Shown in pieces: positions 1 through 8,558 of a stretch of 36,655 bases of DNA. Every line of letters starts with the position of its first letter. Within the stretch, counting starts at the first letter, position 1. Under the pieces are notes generated by a model. It made no database searches. It saw only the letters and a program-made list of their open reading frames with translations, and had not been told where the DNA came from. Source of the stretch: Bacteroidota bacterium (GTDB lineage: Bacteria; Bacteroidota; Bacteroidia; Bacteroidales; F082); assembly GCA_013203805.1 (NCBI GenBank), contig JABMPH010000352.1, positions 1 through 36,655 on the forward strand, written 5' to 3'. Both the position numbers and the translations under genes were made by a program.

Positions 1-326
1 GGTTTGGTAACATAGTCATCAGCGCCAGCTTCAAATCCGGCAATTTGTGAGTAATCCTCGCCTCGTGCAGTTAAAAATACAATTATAATATCGTTTAAGG
101 TCTCATCCTTTCTTATTTCCTTTACAGCTGTAATTCCATCCATTTCAGGCATCATTACATCCATTAGGATAAGTGAAGGTTTGTGCTTTTTTGCCTTTTC
201 AACAGCTTTAACACCATTGTTAGCAGTAAACACTTTATAGCCTTCCTTCTTCAGGTTGTAGCTTAAAAATTCAACGATGTCATCCTCATCGTCAACAAGC
301 AATATACTGAACTCGCTGTTATCCAT
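1..326 (-). CDS. Response regulator receiver domain, OmpR/PhoB-like (3' part outside window)
   Basis: Reading the minus strand from the ATG at 326 gives 108 codons of a CheY-like receiver domain before the window ends. Visible residues are the acidic pocket D12-D13, the phospho-acceptor D56 in LILMDVMMPEMDG, the switch threonine T86 in FLTARGE, and the conserved lysine K108 in DDYVTKP. The domain phosphorylated by a partner sensor kinase is therefore complete in its active site. The output domain, probably a winged-helix DNA-binding domain as in PhoB, lies beyond the edge and cannot be seen, so a stand-alone receiver is not excluded. It is divergent from uvrC with about 150 bp between the two starts. 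Confidence 0.9.
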   Translation of the reverse strand, partial: MDNSEFSILLVDDEDDIVEFLSYNLKKEGYKVFTANNGVKAVEKAKKHKPSLILMDVMMPEMDGITAVKEIRKDETLNDIIIVFLTARGEDYSQIAGFEAGADDYVTK

Positions 327-412
327 ATTGGTTGTGAAATTTGAGGATGCAATTTAGCATAATTTAAGGCCATAGGCAAATACCAATATTAATTTTAGGT
401 TAATTAATATAA

Positions 413-427
413 TGACAAATTCTGTCA
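413..427. promoter_or_regulatory. Small inverted repeat upstream of uvrC
   Basis: TGACA-AATTC-TGTCA is a perfect 5-bp inverted repeat with a 5-base centre. It lies in the divergent gap between the response regulator and uvrC, just upstream of the uvrC promoter elements. It could be an operator for either gene. A repeat this short can also arise by chance. Confidence 0.25.
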
Positions 428-434
428 ACTAAAA

Positions 435-461
435 TTGCTCAACTATTTATCCTTAAATTTG
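435..461 (+). promoter_or_regulatory. uvrC promoter (Bacteroidota -33/-7 type)
   Basis: TAAATTTG at 454-461 matches the Bacteroidota -7 consensus TAnnTTTG exactly. A TTG at 435-437 may act as the -33 element, though the 16-base gap is a little short. The expected transcription start is near 467, which places the in-frame TTG at 435 inside the promoter rather than in the message. Confidence 0.55.
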
Positions 462-479
462 CAGATAAAGGATAAATAC

Positions 480-2297
480 TTGAGCACTATTATTACCACT
501 GACAAACTAAGCAATTTAGTAGTAACCCTTCCGGGAAAGCCCGGAGTATATCAATATTTTGATAAGGACAACCGTATTATTTATGTTGGCAAAGCCAAGA
601 ATATAAAAAAAAGAGTTGGCAGCTATTTTACAAAATCTCATCAGTCGGGTAAGCTAAAAGTTCTGGTAAGCAAGATTTGCGATATAAAGTTTGTTGTAAC
701 AGAAACTGAATTAGATGCTTTACTTCTCGAGAATAATCTAATAAAGAAATATCAGCCACGATATAATATCCAACTCAAAGATGATAAAACATTTCCATGG
801 TTATGTTTGAAAAATGAACCTTTTCCGCGCCTTTTCTCAACAAGAGTGCTGGTTCATGACGGTTCCGAATATTTTGGTCCCTACGCCTCAGGGAGAATGA
901 TGAGAACCATTCTTGATATTGTTAAGCAACTTTTTAAACTTAGAACTTGTACTTTAAATTTATCAGATTCAAAAATTCAGAAAGGAAATTATAAGGTTTG
1001 CCTTGAATACCACATTGGTAATTGTAAAGCTCCCTGTATTGGATTGCAATCAGAAGATGAATATAATGAGACTGTAAGGCAAATTAAATCTATTATAAAA
1101 GGAAATATTGGTTCTGTAATTGCAGAGTTAACTCAGGTTATGAAAACTTTTGCTGAAGATTATGAATTTGAGAAAGCTCAAAAAGTAAAGGAAAAAATCG
1201 AAATACTTGAAAAGTATAAGAGTAAGTCCACCATAGTTAATCCACACATAAATAATGTAGATGTTATTTCGCTAGTAAATAGCGATAATCATTCTTACAT
1301 AAATTATCTAAAAATAATTAGTGGATCTATTGTCCAGTCGCATACCGTAGAGATAAAAAAGAAACTTGATGAATCGGATGCCAAAATACTAACCTTTGCC
1401 ATATTGGATTTTAGGCAAAGGTTCGAAAGTGAATCAACTGAAATAATACTTCCTATAACACCTGAGGTAGTAATTCCAGGGATTAAAATAACCATACCTA
1501 AACGTGGTGATAAAAAACACCTACTGGAGCTTAGTGAAAGAAATGCAAAACATTACAAAATAGAACGGCAAAAGCAAAAAACCCTCATCGATCCCGATAG
1601 GCATAAAAAGCGGATTCTGGCTCAAATGATGAAAGACCTTCACATGAAAGAGTTGCCTGTGCATATCGAGTGTTTCGATAATTCAAATATTCAAGGGGAA
1701 TATCCGGTTGCGGCTATGGTTCAATTTGTTGATACCTTACCAAACAAAAAAGCATATCGACATTATAATATCAAAACTGTTGAAGGGCCAAACGATTACG
1801 CTTCAATGGAGGAGGTTGTTAAACGTAGATACACCAGATTAATTAACGAAGGACAAAGATTGCCTCAATTAATAATAGTTGATGGAGGAAAGGGACAATT
1901 AAGTTCAGCAGTAAAAGCTCTTGGTTCTGTTGATCTTTATGGAAAGATTACAATAATTGGAATAGCAAAAAGGCTTGAAGAAATATATTTTCCTAACGAC
2001 TCAGTGCCACTTTATCTTGACAAAACATCTGAGACATTAAAAGTTATTCAACGCCTTCGTGATGAAGCTCATCGATTTGGTATAACACATCATAGGAAAA
2101 AAAGAGAGAAAGGGACAATAAAGTCTGAACTAACATCCATAGTAGGTGTTGGTAATTCTACTGCCCAAAAGCTGTTGTTGAAGTTTAAATCAGTAAAAAG
2201 AGTCAAGTTAGCTACCGAGGAAGAAATCGAATCAACAATTGGAAAGTTAAAAGCTGCTATCGTATTTAGTTATTTCCACTCAGAATCAAAAGGTTAA
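480..2297 (+). CDS. uvrC: UvrABC excinuclease subunit C
   Basis: UvrC makes the 3' and 5' incisions around DNA lesions after UvrA/UvrB recognition, in the cytoplasm. The protein has an N-terminal GIY-YIG nuclease domain (GVYQYF followed by IIYVGKAKN, about the first 95 residues). A UVR motif near residues 190-230 (FEKAQKVKEKIEILEKY) contacts UvrB. The RNase H-like C-terminal nuclease shows FDNSNIQGE, VDGGKGQL and the DEAHRFG motif, and a tandem helix-hairpin-helix end starts at SIVGVGNSTAQK. The start chosen is TTG 480: a TAAAGGA stretch lies 7 bases before it, and an earlier in-frame TTG at 435 falls inside the predicted promoter. About 605 residues is normal for the family. A strong hairpin terminator follows. 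Confidence 0.95.
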   Translation: MSTIITTDKLSNLVVTLPGKPGVYQYFDKDNRIIYVGKAKNIKKRVGSYFTKSHQSGKLKVLVSKICDIKFVVTETELDALLLENNLIKKYQPRYNIQLKDDKTFPWLCLKNEPFPRLFSTRVLVHDGSEYFGPYASGRMMRTILDIVKQLFKLRTCTLNLSDSKIQKGNYKVCLEYHIGNCKAPCIGLQSEDEYNETVRQIKSIIKGNIGSVIAELTQVMKTFAEDYEFEKAQKVKEKIEILEKYKSKSTIVNPHINNVDVISLVNSDNHSYINYLKIISGSIVQSHTVEIKKKLDESDAKILTFAILDFRQRFESESTEIILPITPEVVIPGIKITIPKRGDKKHLLELSERNAKHYKIERQKQKTLIDPDRHKKRILAQMMKDLHMKELPVHIECFDNSNIQGEYPVAAMVQFVDTLPNKKAYRHYNIKTVEGPNDYASMEEVVKRRYTRLINEGQRLPQLIIVDGGKGQLSSAVKALGSVDLYGKITIIGIAKRLEEIYFPNDSVPLYLDKTSETLKVIQRLRDEAHRFGITHHRKKREKGTIKSELTSIVGVGNSTAQKLLLKFKSVKRVKLATEEEIESTIGKLKAAIVFSYFHSESKG

Positions 2298-2309
2298 GGT
2301 CGATATAAT

Positions 2310-2431
2310 ATAAAAAGAAAAGCCCCGTGACCAGGCGGTCAGGGACTTTTCACATATTAACCTAAAAACCACCATGATTGATGGATAACCCAAAAAATTA
2401 ACCTGCTAAAGTTAATAGTTCTATGAAGAAC
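2310..2431 (-). ncRNA. Candidate small RNA between lptB and uvrC
   Basis: On the minus strand TATATTTG (2444 down to 2437) is an exact TAnnTTTG -7 element. About 120 bases downstream is an intrinsic terminator with a U-tract. The stretch between holds no plausible reading frame but does hold structure: a perfect 5' hairpin GTTCT-TCAT-AGAAC (2431-2418), a second small hairpin CCAT-CAATC-ATGG, and two copies of AGGTTAAT. No clear -33 element is visible. I do not recognise the RNA family. The alternative is that this is simply the 3' untranslated tail of the lptB transcript. Confidence 0.4.
2317..2350. terminator. Bidirectional hairpin terminator after uvrC
   Basis: The arms AAAAGCCCCGTGACC and GGTCAGGGACTTTT pair with one mismatch and one bulge around a short AGGC loop. 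On the minus strand the stem is followed by TTTTCTTTTT, a good U-tract. On the plus strand it ends uvrC. On the minus strand it ends whatever is transcribed from the lptB side, or the candidate small RNA. Confidence 0.75.
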
Positions 2432-2546
2432 TGATGCAAATATACAACAAATTATGTAGATTCCTTCTAAATAGGGTGATTTTTTTTAAAATTTTTTCAA
2501 GATAATTTGTAAATACCTGTGAATAAATAAAATGCAAAAGTGAAAA

Positions 2547-3284
2547 TTATTCAAATTTTTTCTCGCGAAGAGTAAAATTCTTTCCCAAATATACTTTTCT
2601 TACATGTTCATCATTTGCAAGCTCTTTTGCGGATCCCGATTTCAATATTGACCCTTCAAACAGCAAATAAGCTCTATCGACAATAGTTAGAGTTTCATGA
2701 ACATTATGATCGGTGATTAGTATGCCAATATTTTTCTTTTTTAATTTTGAAACAATCGACTGTATATCCTCAACCGCGATGGGGTCAACCCCAGCAAATG
2801 GTTCATCAAGCAATATAAATTTGGGGTCAACAGCCAATGCTCGTGCAATCTCAGTTCTTCTTCTTTCCCCTCCTGATAATTGAATGCCCTTACTCTTACG
2901 TATACTATCCAATCCAAATTCGTTGAGTAGTGACTCAAGTTTTTCCGACTGCTGCTCTTTGGTTAAGTCAGTAAACTCCATAACCGCTTTCAGGTTGTCT
3001 TCGATACTTAGGTCTCTGAATACAGATGCTTCCTGAGCAAGGTAACCAATACCGCGTTGGGCTCTTTTATACATTGGTTCATTTGTAATTTCAACATCAT
3101 CGAGAAACACCTGACCTGAAAAAGGTTTTATAAGCCCTACTATCATATAGAAGTTTGTTGTTTTACCAGCGCCATTTGGGCCTAATAATCCAACTATCTC
3201 CCCCCTGTTTACCTCCATCGAAACATGGTTTACTACAGTACGCTGTTTGTATTTTTTAACAAGTTCCCTGGTCCAGAGTTTCAT
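2547..3284 (-). CDS. lptB: LPS export ABC transporter ATP-binding protein
   Basis: LptB is the cytoplasmic ATPase of the LptB2FG transporter, which pulls lipopolysaccharide from the inner membrane toward the Lpt bridge. At 245 residues it is family length. It shows Walker A GPNGAGKT (35-42), the signature LSGGERRR (136-143), Walker B ILLDEP (157-162) and switch histidine H193 in ITDHNVHET. FAGVDPIAVEDIQ after Walker B is characteristic of LptB rather than of other ABC ATPases. It follows kdsD on the same strand with a 65-bp gap and is probably co-transcribed, linking Kdo synthesis with LPS export. In many Bacteroidota, as I recall, tatC lies between these two genes; here it does not. Confidence 0.93.
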   Translation of the reverse strand: MKLWTRELVKKYKQRTVVNHVSMEVNRGEIVGLLGPNGAGKTTNFYMIVGLIKPFSGQVFLDDVEITNEPMYKRAQRGIGYLAQEASVFRDLSIEDNLKAVMEFTDLTKEQQSEKLESLLNEFGLDSIRKSKGIQLSGGERRRTEIARALAVDPKFILLDEPFAGVDPIAVEDIQSIVSKLKKKNIGILITDHNVHETLTIVDRAYLLFEGSILKSGSAKELANDEHVRKVYLGKNFTLREKKFE

Positions 3285-3349
3285 CTATATTATTTGTTTA
3301 TTTATTGTTGCTTGAAGTAAACGGCAATCTACCAAGTTTTTGTATTTAT

Positions 3350-4315
3350 TTAAAAGATTCCTTCTTTTATTATATCATGTATGTGAATAACGCCAATATA
3401 TTTTCCTTTTTTAATTACGGGTAACTGAGTAATATTATTTTCCCGCATCAAGGCAAGTGCATTAACAACTAGTTCATTATTATTAATAGTCAAAGGGTCT
3501 TTCGTCATTATATCACTGGCCACAAGCTTGCTAAAATCATCGTGTTTTTCAATCATCCTTCGTAAATCACCATCAGTAACAACACCCATAAGTTTTTCAC
3601 CTACTAATACAGCTGTTGCTCCAAGTCTTTTTGAGGATATTTCAATAATTACTTTTGAAACTGACTCGTTTATGTCAACTATTGGGACTAAGTTGTTTGA
3701 TGCCAGATCGCTAACTCTCATATACATCCTCTTACCTAAGGAACCTCCTGGATGATAGTTGGCAAAGTCGGATGCAGTAAACCCACGTAGTTCCAATAAG
3801 CTGATGGCCAGCGCATCACCCATTACAAGTTGTGCCGTTGTACTTGTTGTTGGTGCAAGATTATTTGGGCATGCTTCTTTTTCTACTGTTGAATTAACAA
3901 CGCAATTTGATTGTTTCGCCAAATATGATGAAGTATTGCCAACCAAAGCTATAATTTTATTTTTCCTTGCTTTTAATAATGGTATCAAAACTTTTATTTC
4001 AGGTGTTTCACCACTTTTAGATATCGCTATTAATACATCGTCAGGTCTTACAATCCCAAGATCACCATGAATTGCATCTGCAGCATGCATAAATATTGAC
4101 GGAGTTCCGGTAGAATTAAAAGTAGCTACAATCTTTTGGGCAATATTTGCACTTTTACCAATTCCGGTAATAATTACCCTGCCTTTTGATTCAAAAATCA
4201 ATTTAACAGCTACAACAAAATCTTCATTAACGAAATTAGCAAGATTCTTTATTGCCAAATATTCCTCTTCAATCGCTGAAATTGCTGTTTTTCGTATTTT
4301 ATCGTTAGTATTCAA
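3350..4315 (-). CDS. kdsD: Arabinose-5-phosphate isomerase, KpsF/GutQ family
   Basis: This enzyme converts ribulose 5-phosphate to arabinose 5-phosphate, the first committed step to Kdo in lipopolysaccharide. The 321-residue protein has an N-terminal sugar isomerase (SIS) domain at about 33-170, with the motifs GIGKSANIA (51-59), HGDLGI (83-88) and SKSGETPE (99-106). Two CBS domains follow (about 200-255 and 265-320; TDGDLRRMIEK and QLPVIKKGKYIGVIHIHDI). Those features define the KpsF/KdsD type. The gene is divergent from recQ and upstream of lptB. The choice between the symbols kdsD, kpsF and gutQ cannot be settled from sequence; kdsD fits the lptB context best. Confidence 0.9.
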   Translation of the reverse strand: MNTNDKIRKTAISAIEEEYLAIKNLANFVNEDFVVAVKLIFESKGRVIITGIGKSANIAQKIVATFNSTGTPSIFMHAADAIHGDLGIVRPDDVLIAISKSGETPEIKVLIPLLKARKNKIIALVGNTSSYLAKQSNCVVNSTVEKEACPNNLAPTTSTTAQLVMGDALAISLLELRGFTASDFANYHPGGSLGKRMYMRVSDLASNNLVPIVDINESVSKVIIEISSKRLGATAVLVGEKLMGVVTDGDLRRMIEKHDDFSKLVASDIMTKDPLTINNNELVVNALALMRENNITQLPVIKKGKYIGVIHIHDIIKEGIF

Positions 4316-4358
4316 TTAAAAATTTGTTAAATTTAGTGGAATAAAAATTTATTATTGT

Positions 4359-4366
4359 TATATTTG
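4359..4366 (+). promoter_or_regulatory. Possible -7 element in the kdsD-recQ divergent gap
   Basis: TATATTTG fits TAnnTTTG on the plus strand. No clear -33 partner is present at the usual distance, and the leader to recQ would be about 100 bases, so this is a weak promoter call. Confidence 0.35.
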
Positions 4367-4472
4367 TACATACGCATTATTTTTCAAAATATAAATTCTG
4401 ATAGTTCAGGATATAAAAATTCAAAATTAATTCGTAATTTTACTACAAAGATATATTTTATCTAACTAATTG

Positions 4473-6677
4473 ATGGATACTAATAACTATATTTACGAAG
4501 CGAGGAAAATTCTGAAAACCTTTTTTGGTTTTTCAAGTTTTAAAGGAGAGCAGGAGGATATTATCCAAAATGTAATGGATAATAAAAACACATTTGTTGT
4601 AATGCCAACAGGTGGAGGAAAATCACTTTGTTATCAGCTACCTGCATTGATGAAACCCGGGACAGCAATCATTGTCTCACCTCTAATAGCATTAATGAAG
4701 AATCAAGTTGACATGATTCGCAACTTTGGTACAATAACCGGAATAGCCCATGTTATGAATTCATCGCTATCAAAAGCCGAAATTAAGGAAGTTCGTGATG
4801 ATCTTATTACAGGGAAAACGAAATTGCTATATATGGCTCCCGAATCATTAACTAAAGAGGAGAATGTGATTTTTCTCAAAAAGATTGATGTTTCATTCTT
4901 TGCCATTGATGAAGCTCATTGTATAAGTGAATGGGGACACGACTTTCGGCCTGAATATCGAAAATTAAGGTCAATAATAGACTCAATAAACCCAAATCTG
5001 CCAACCATTGCATTAACTGCTACAGCAACTCTAAAAGTGCAGGAAGACATACTCAAAAACCTCGAAATAACAACTGCTGATGTTTATAAGGCTTCCTTCG
5101 ACAGGACTAATCTCTATTACGAAGTTCGACCTAAAACAAAGAGCGTTATTAAAGACATCATTAAATATATTAAAACTCAACCATCCAAATCTGGCATTGT
5201 ATATTGCCTTAGCAGAAAAAAGGTTGAGGAAATAGCCGAATCATTAGTTGTAAATGGAATTAGAGCATTGCCCTATCATGCAGGGCTTGATGCTTCTACA
5301 AGAAGAAATAATCAAGACATGTTCCTCATGGAAGATGTAGATGTTATTGTTGCCACAATAGCTTTTGGAATGGGCATCGACAAACCAGATATTCGTTATG
5401 TAATACATCATGATATACCAAAAAGCATTGAAGGATATTATCAGGAAACAGGACGAGGAGGACGTGATGGACAAGAAGGAAACTGCATAACTTTTTATTC
5501 TTATGATGACATTCAAAAGCTCGAAAAATTCATGAAGGACAAACCTGTTGCTGAACAGGAAATAGCAAAAGAACTTCTTTTTGAAACCGTTGCATATGCT
5601 GAGTCATCTGTTTGTCGTCACAAATCTCTACTTCATTATTTTGGTGAATCTTATACAAAAGAAAGTTGTGGAGCATGCGATAATTGTTTAACACCTAAAG
5701 AAAAGTTTGAAGGTAAGGAAGATATTCAACTAGTTTTAAAAACGGCCTTAGGGCTTAAAGAACAATACAAAGCCAAAATAATTGGAGAAGTACTGGCAGG
5801 CAAGAAAAGTGGTGATGTTAAATCGATAAAGCTTGATAAAACTTCATATTTTGGATCAGGTGATAAACACGACGAAAAGTACTGGATAATGGTTGTTCGT
5901 CAAGCACTCATCCATAGACTATGTGAAAAGGAAATCGAGAATTACGGAATTATTAAGCTTACAAATGAAGGAAAAGATTTCATAAAAAACCCATTTAGTA
6001 TTCTTATTGCCAAAGATCATGAATACAATAATGGCGACGATGATGATATTATTGTTAACACCGGAGGTCAACGACAAGGAGGTGCTGATGCTGTGTTGTT
6101 TGCGCTACTAAAAGATTTAAGAAAAGATATTTCACGTGAAGAGAATTTACCACCATTTGTAATTTTTCAGGACCCATCACTTGAGGATATGACAATTCAA
6201 TATCCAATAACTGAAGAAGAACTCACTCAAATATCGGGCGTTGGTGTTGGTAAGGCAGCTAAATATGGCGAACCTTTCCTTGAACTTATTTCAAATTACG
6301 TTGAGGAAAATGAAATAACAAGGCCTAATGATATGGTTATTAAATCGGTTGTTAATAAATCAGGACTAAAGGTATATATAATTCAAAGTATCGATAGAAA
6401 ACGTCCACTTGATGATATTGCATATGGTAAGAACTTAACTTTGAGCGAAATGCTGAGTGAAATAGAGCATATTGTTTCATCAGGAACCAAGCTTGATATT
6501 AGTTATTATATTGATGAAAAGGTGGATGAATATCACCAGGAAGAAATATTTGATTATTTTTCTGAAGCAGAAACTGATTCGATTCAAGATGCCCTGGATG
6601 AATTAGGAGAATCAGAATTTAGTGAGGAAGAGGTTAGGTTAATGAGAATTAAGTTTTTATCGGAATTCGGTAATTAA
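4473..6677 (+). CDS. recQ: ATP-dependent DNA helicase RecQ
   Basis: RecQ is a 3'-5' superfamily 2 helicase acting in recombination and fork repair. The start is the ATG at 4473; the TTG one codon earlier is less likely. Visible motifs are the motif 0 glutamine in FKGEQEDII, Walker A TGGGKS (46-51), DEAH (146-149), TATAT motif III, and the arginine finger region QETGRGGRDG. A zinc-binding site with four cysteines follows (SVCRHK then ESCGACDNC), then a winged-helix RQC domain, and an HRDC domain beginning near ADAVLFALLKDLRK. The 734 residues exceed the E. coli protein because of an acidic C-terminal extension after HRDC (about 110 residues, rich in D/E), common in Bacteroidota. A lipoprotein gene follows after one base. 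Confidence 0.95.
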   Translation: MDTNNYIYEARKILKTFFGFSSFKGEQEDIIQNVMDNKNTFVVMPTGGGKSLCYQLPALMKPGTAIIVSPLIALMKNQVDMIRNFGTITGIAHVMNSSLSKAEIKEVRDDLITGKTKLLYMAPESLTKEENVIFLKKIDVSFFAIDEAHCISEWGHDFRPEYRKLRSIIDSINPNLPTIALTATATLKVQEDILKNLEITTADVYKASFDRTNLYYEVRPKTKSVIKDIIKYIKTQPSKSGIVYCLSRKKVEEIAESLVVNGIRALPYHAGLDASTRRNNQDMFLMEDVDVIVATIAFGMGIDKPDIRYVIHHDIPKSIEGYYQETGRGGRDGQEGNCITFYSYDDIQKLEKFMKDKPVAEQEIAKELLFETVAYAESSVCRHKSLLHYFGESYTKESCGACDNCLTPKEKFEGKEDIQLVLKTALGLKEQYKAKIIGEVLAGKKSGDVKSIKLDKTSYFGSGDKHDEKYWIMVVRQALIHRLCEKEIENYGIIKLTNEGKDFIKNPFSILIAKDHEYNNGDDDDIIVNTGGQRQGGADAVLFALLKDLRKDISREENLPPFVIFQDPSLEDMTIQYPITEEELTQISGVGVGKAAKYGEPFLELISNYVEENEITRPNDMVIKSVVNKSGLKVYIIQSIDRKRPLDDIAYGKNLTLSEMLSEIEHIVSSGTKLDISYYIDEKVDEYHQEEIFDYFSEAETDSIQDALDELGESEFSEEEVRLMRIKFLSEFGN

Positions 6678-6678
6678 T

Positions 6679-7122
6679 ATGAAAAAACTAATTCTTTTCT
6701 TTACAATCGTAATTGCCTTTAATTCATGCTATAATGTTAATGAGAGTGTTCCTGTTACTCCCGAAAATCTTATATCTAAAACAAAATTAATTGATATATT
6801 AACAGATGTACAGTTAGTTGAAGCAGGTTTTTCCATAAGTGAAAATAGAAATAGCAAGTACAAACTAAAACCTACCTACTATGATTTTGTGCTTAGCACC
6901 CATGATATTTCTTTATTGCAACTAAAGGAAAACATAAATTATTATCAGGCATTTCCAAAAACCATGGAAGAAATTTATGATGGAGTTTTAGCAAACTTAA
7001 GCAAGATTCAAAGCCAGGTGGTGCTTGAGAAAGAAGAAATAGATAGAATTAAGGATAGCTTATCTGTTACACGTGATAGCCTTTCACTCCAAAAAACAGT
7101 CGATTACCTTAACAAGGAATAA
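6679..7122 (+). CDS. DUF4296-family lipoprotein
   Basis: A 147-residue predicted lipoprotein. The signal peptide MKKLILFFTIVIAFNSC ends in a lipobox-like cysteine (C17). The conserved block ENLISKTKLIDILTDVQLVEAG matches the DUF4296 family, found in Bacteroidota and of unknown function. The C-terminal half is helical and charged with a possible coiled coil (VVLEKEEIDRIKDSLSV). The gene starts one base after the recQ stop, so it is likely translated from the recQ message. Its stop codon directly abuts the stop of the convergent gene with no spacer. Confidence 0.8.
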   Translation: MKKLILFFTIVIAFNSCYNVNESVPVTPENLISKTKLIDILTDVQLVEAGFSISENRNSKYKLKPTYYDFVLSTHDISLLQLKENINYYQAFPKTMEEIYDGVLANLSKIQSQVVLEKEEIDRIKDSLSVTRDSLSLQKTVDYLNKE

Positions 7123-7521
7123 TTATCGTGTAAATGTTGCTACTCGTGACTCGTTGTCAATACCATCATTTAGATCAAAGCTAAACTGTAACTTATCTTT
7201 ATTAATATAGATTCCCGAGCCACTAACAGTAAACCCTGAGCCAAGTGGCTGCGAGTCGATTGCCAATGAATTTCCAATAACAAGTGCAACAGCTTTACTA
7301 CCAAGATCAGCAAAATTATTCAGTAATATTTCAGCTGAATTAGAAGGATTTGCTACTATTGTTACTGTATAATTTATTCTTGCAGATTGATCACTAACAC
7401 TCCAAGTACCTAAATATTTTTTTGCTTCGTCTGTCTCATCGTCATTTCCAAAGTCACCACATGATCCCGTAATGATTATCAATGAGAATAAAGCGGCTGA
7501 AATTATATATTTAAAATTCAT
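7123..7521 (-). CDS. Small predicted lipoprotein, hypothetical
   Basis: 132 residues with a signal peptide ending in ITGSCGDFGND, a good lipobox with an acidic +2 region (CGD) often used for surface sorting in Bacteroidota. The mature part is beta-rich with no recognised motif (TWSVSDQSARINYTVTIV resembles lipocalin-like or beta-sandwich lipoproteins, but this is weak). It lies 29 bp downstream of the T9SS thioredoxin-like gene on the same strand and is probably its operon partner. Function unknown. Confidence 0.7.
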   Translation of the reverse strand: MNFKYIISAALFSLIIITGSCGDFGNDDETDEAKKYLGTWSVSDQSARINYTVTIVANPSNSAEILLNNFADLGSKAVALVIGNSLAIDSQPLGSGFTVSGSGIYINKDKLQFSFDLNDGIDNESRVATFTR

Positions 7522-7550
7522 ATTGTTACTATTTTATTACATAGAAATAA

Positions 7551-8345
7551 TTAATGAGCAACCGAGACACGAACTGTACCCATGACTTCTTCACTATTCA
7601 ATATACTAACGAAATAGAATCCATTTTTTAATTCAGAAACTGGAATCTTGACTTTGGTTGTTCCCTTTAAATGAAACTTAGGGATTGATCTAAATACCTC
7701 CTGCCCAAGAATATTTGTTAACTTAAGTTGAACTTCAGCTGAATTATTGAGCTCAAACTCAATATTCACATAATTATTTGCAGGATTAGGAAAAACACTA
7801 GTTATCTTTTCTTTCAATATATTTTCCGCAGTATTAACAAATATTCCCCCTGCTGCAATAACTGCATTTGTTATGGTTTCTTCATCAGGAGGCCAAACCC
7901 ATTGTTCAATAATATTGTGATCGGGAGTAATAATCACAACAGTAGGATATGAAAGAATTTCATAATCGCCATAAACAATATTACCTCCTCCCTGACTGCC
8001 ACTAGCGCTGGGAAACGTGAGCCCGAATATTGAGTCAAATTCCTTAACCCCCTGATTATCATTCCCCCAATTAATTCCCATAAAATATACGTTTCCTTCA
8101 TTAAACCCAAAACTTTCGTAACAAGCCTGAAAGTCGGGTGCATAATCCTGGCATGGGCCGCAGGATGTTGAAAAGAAATCAATCACAACTATCTTGCTTT
8201 CAGCATCCAGCAAAGGAAAAAGCCAGATAGGCTCACCGTAAATTGTTTTAACATGAAAATTAACAGCCTCTTCTAGTGGTGTTTGTGCAGTTGCTCCACT
8301 ATATATTATGACTGCAACAATTAGTAGAAATAGTTTTTTTATCAT
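7551..8345 (-). CDS. Secreted TlpA/thioredoxin-like protein with T9SS sorting domain
   Basis: The 264-residue protein has a signal peptide (MIKKLFLLIVAVIIYSGATAQ, likely cleaved after A20). A thioredoxin-fold domain follows with the redox motif CGPC (C62, C65) in FFSTSCGPCQDY and a cis-proline loop SYPTVVII. It ends in a type A T9SS C-terminal sorting domain (VFPNPANNYVNIEF to GFYFVSIL, about 185-264). Known biology: the sorting domain sends the folded protein from periplasm to the cell surface or medium. A disulfide-active enzyme outside the outer membrane is the inference; TlpA relatives are usually periplasmic. On the minus strand TACTATTG just before the start is a one-mismatch -7 element. 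Confidence 0.85.
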   Translation of the reverse strand: MIKKLFLLIVAVIIYSGATAQTPLEEAVNFHVKTIYGEPIWLFPLLDAESKIVVIDFFSTSCGPCQDYAPDFQACYESFGFNEGNVYFMGINWGNDNQGVKEFDSIFGLTFPSASGSQGGGNIVYGDYEILSYPTVVIITPDHNIIEQWVWPPDEETITNAVIAAGGIFVNTAENILKEKITSVFPNPANNYVNIEFELNNSAEVQLKLTNILGQEVFRSIPKFHLKGTTKVKIPVSELKNGFYFVSILNSEEVMGTVRVSVAH

Positions 8346-8558
8346 TTTACAATAGTAATATTCGTGTGCTAAAATAATTATTAATCAATTAATAATACCA
8401 GTAAAGAGGTTAAAAATATCTATAATTTATTCATAATCCAGCCGGTTTAATAAACATGAGTTATACTTAATTTATTGTTAGTCATTAGGTTTTGAAAATG
8501 CTTTTACACCATTATAATTCAAAACACAGGACTCAAATCACATAACCCAAAACAAGTA

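Noticed and set aside
435..479. N-terminal extension of UvrC from a TTG at 435
   Set aside because: The TTG and following bases form a good promoter (TAAATTTG at 454-461), so they are unlikely to be translated. TTG 480 has a Shine-Dalgarno-like TAAAGGA before it.
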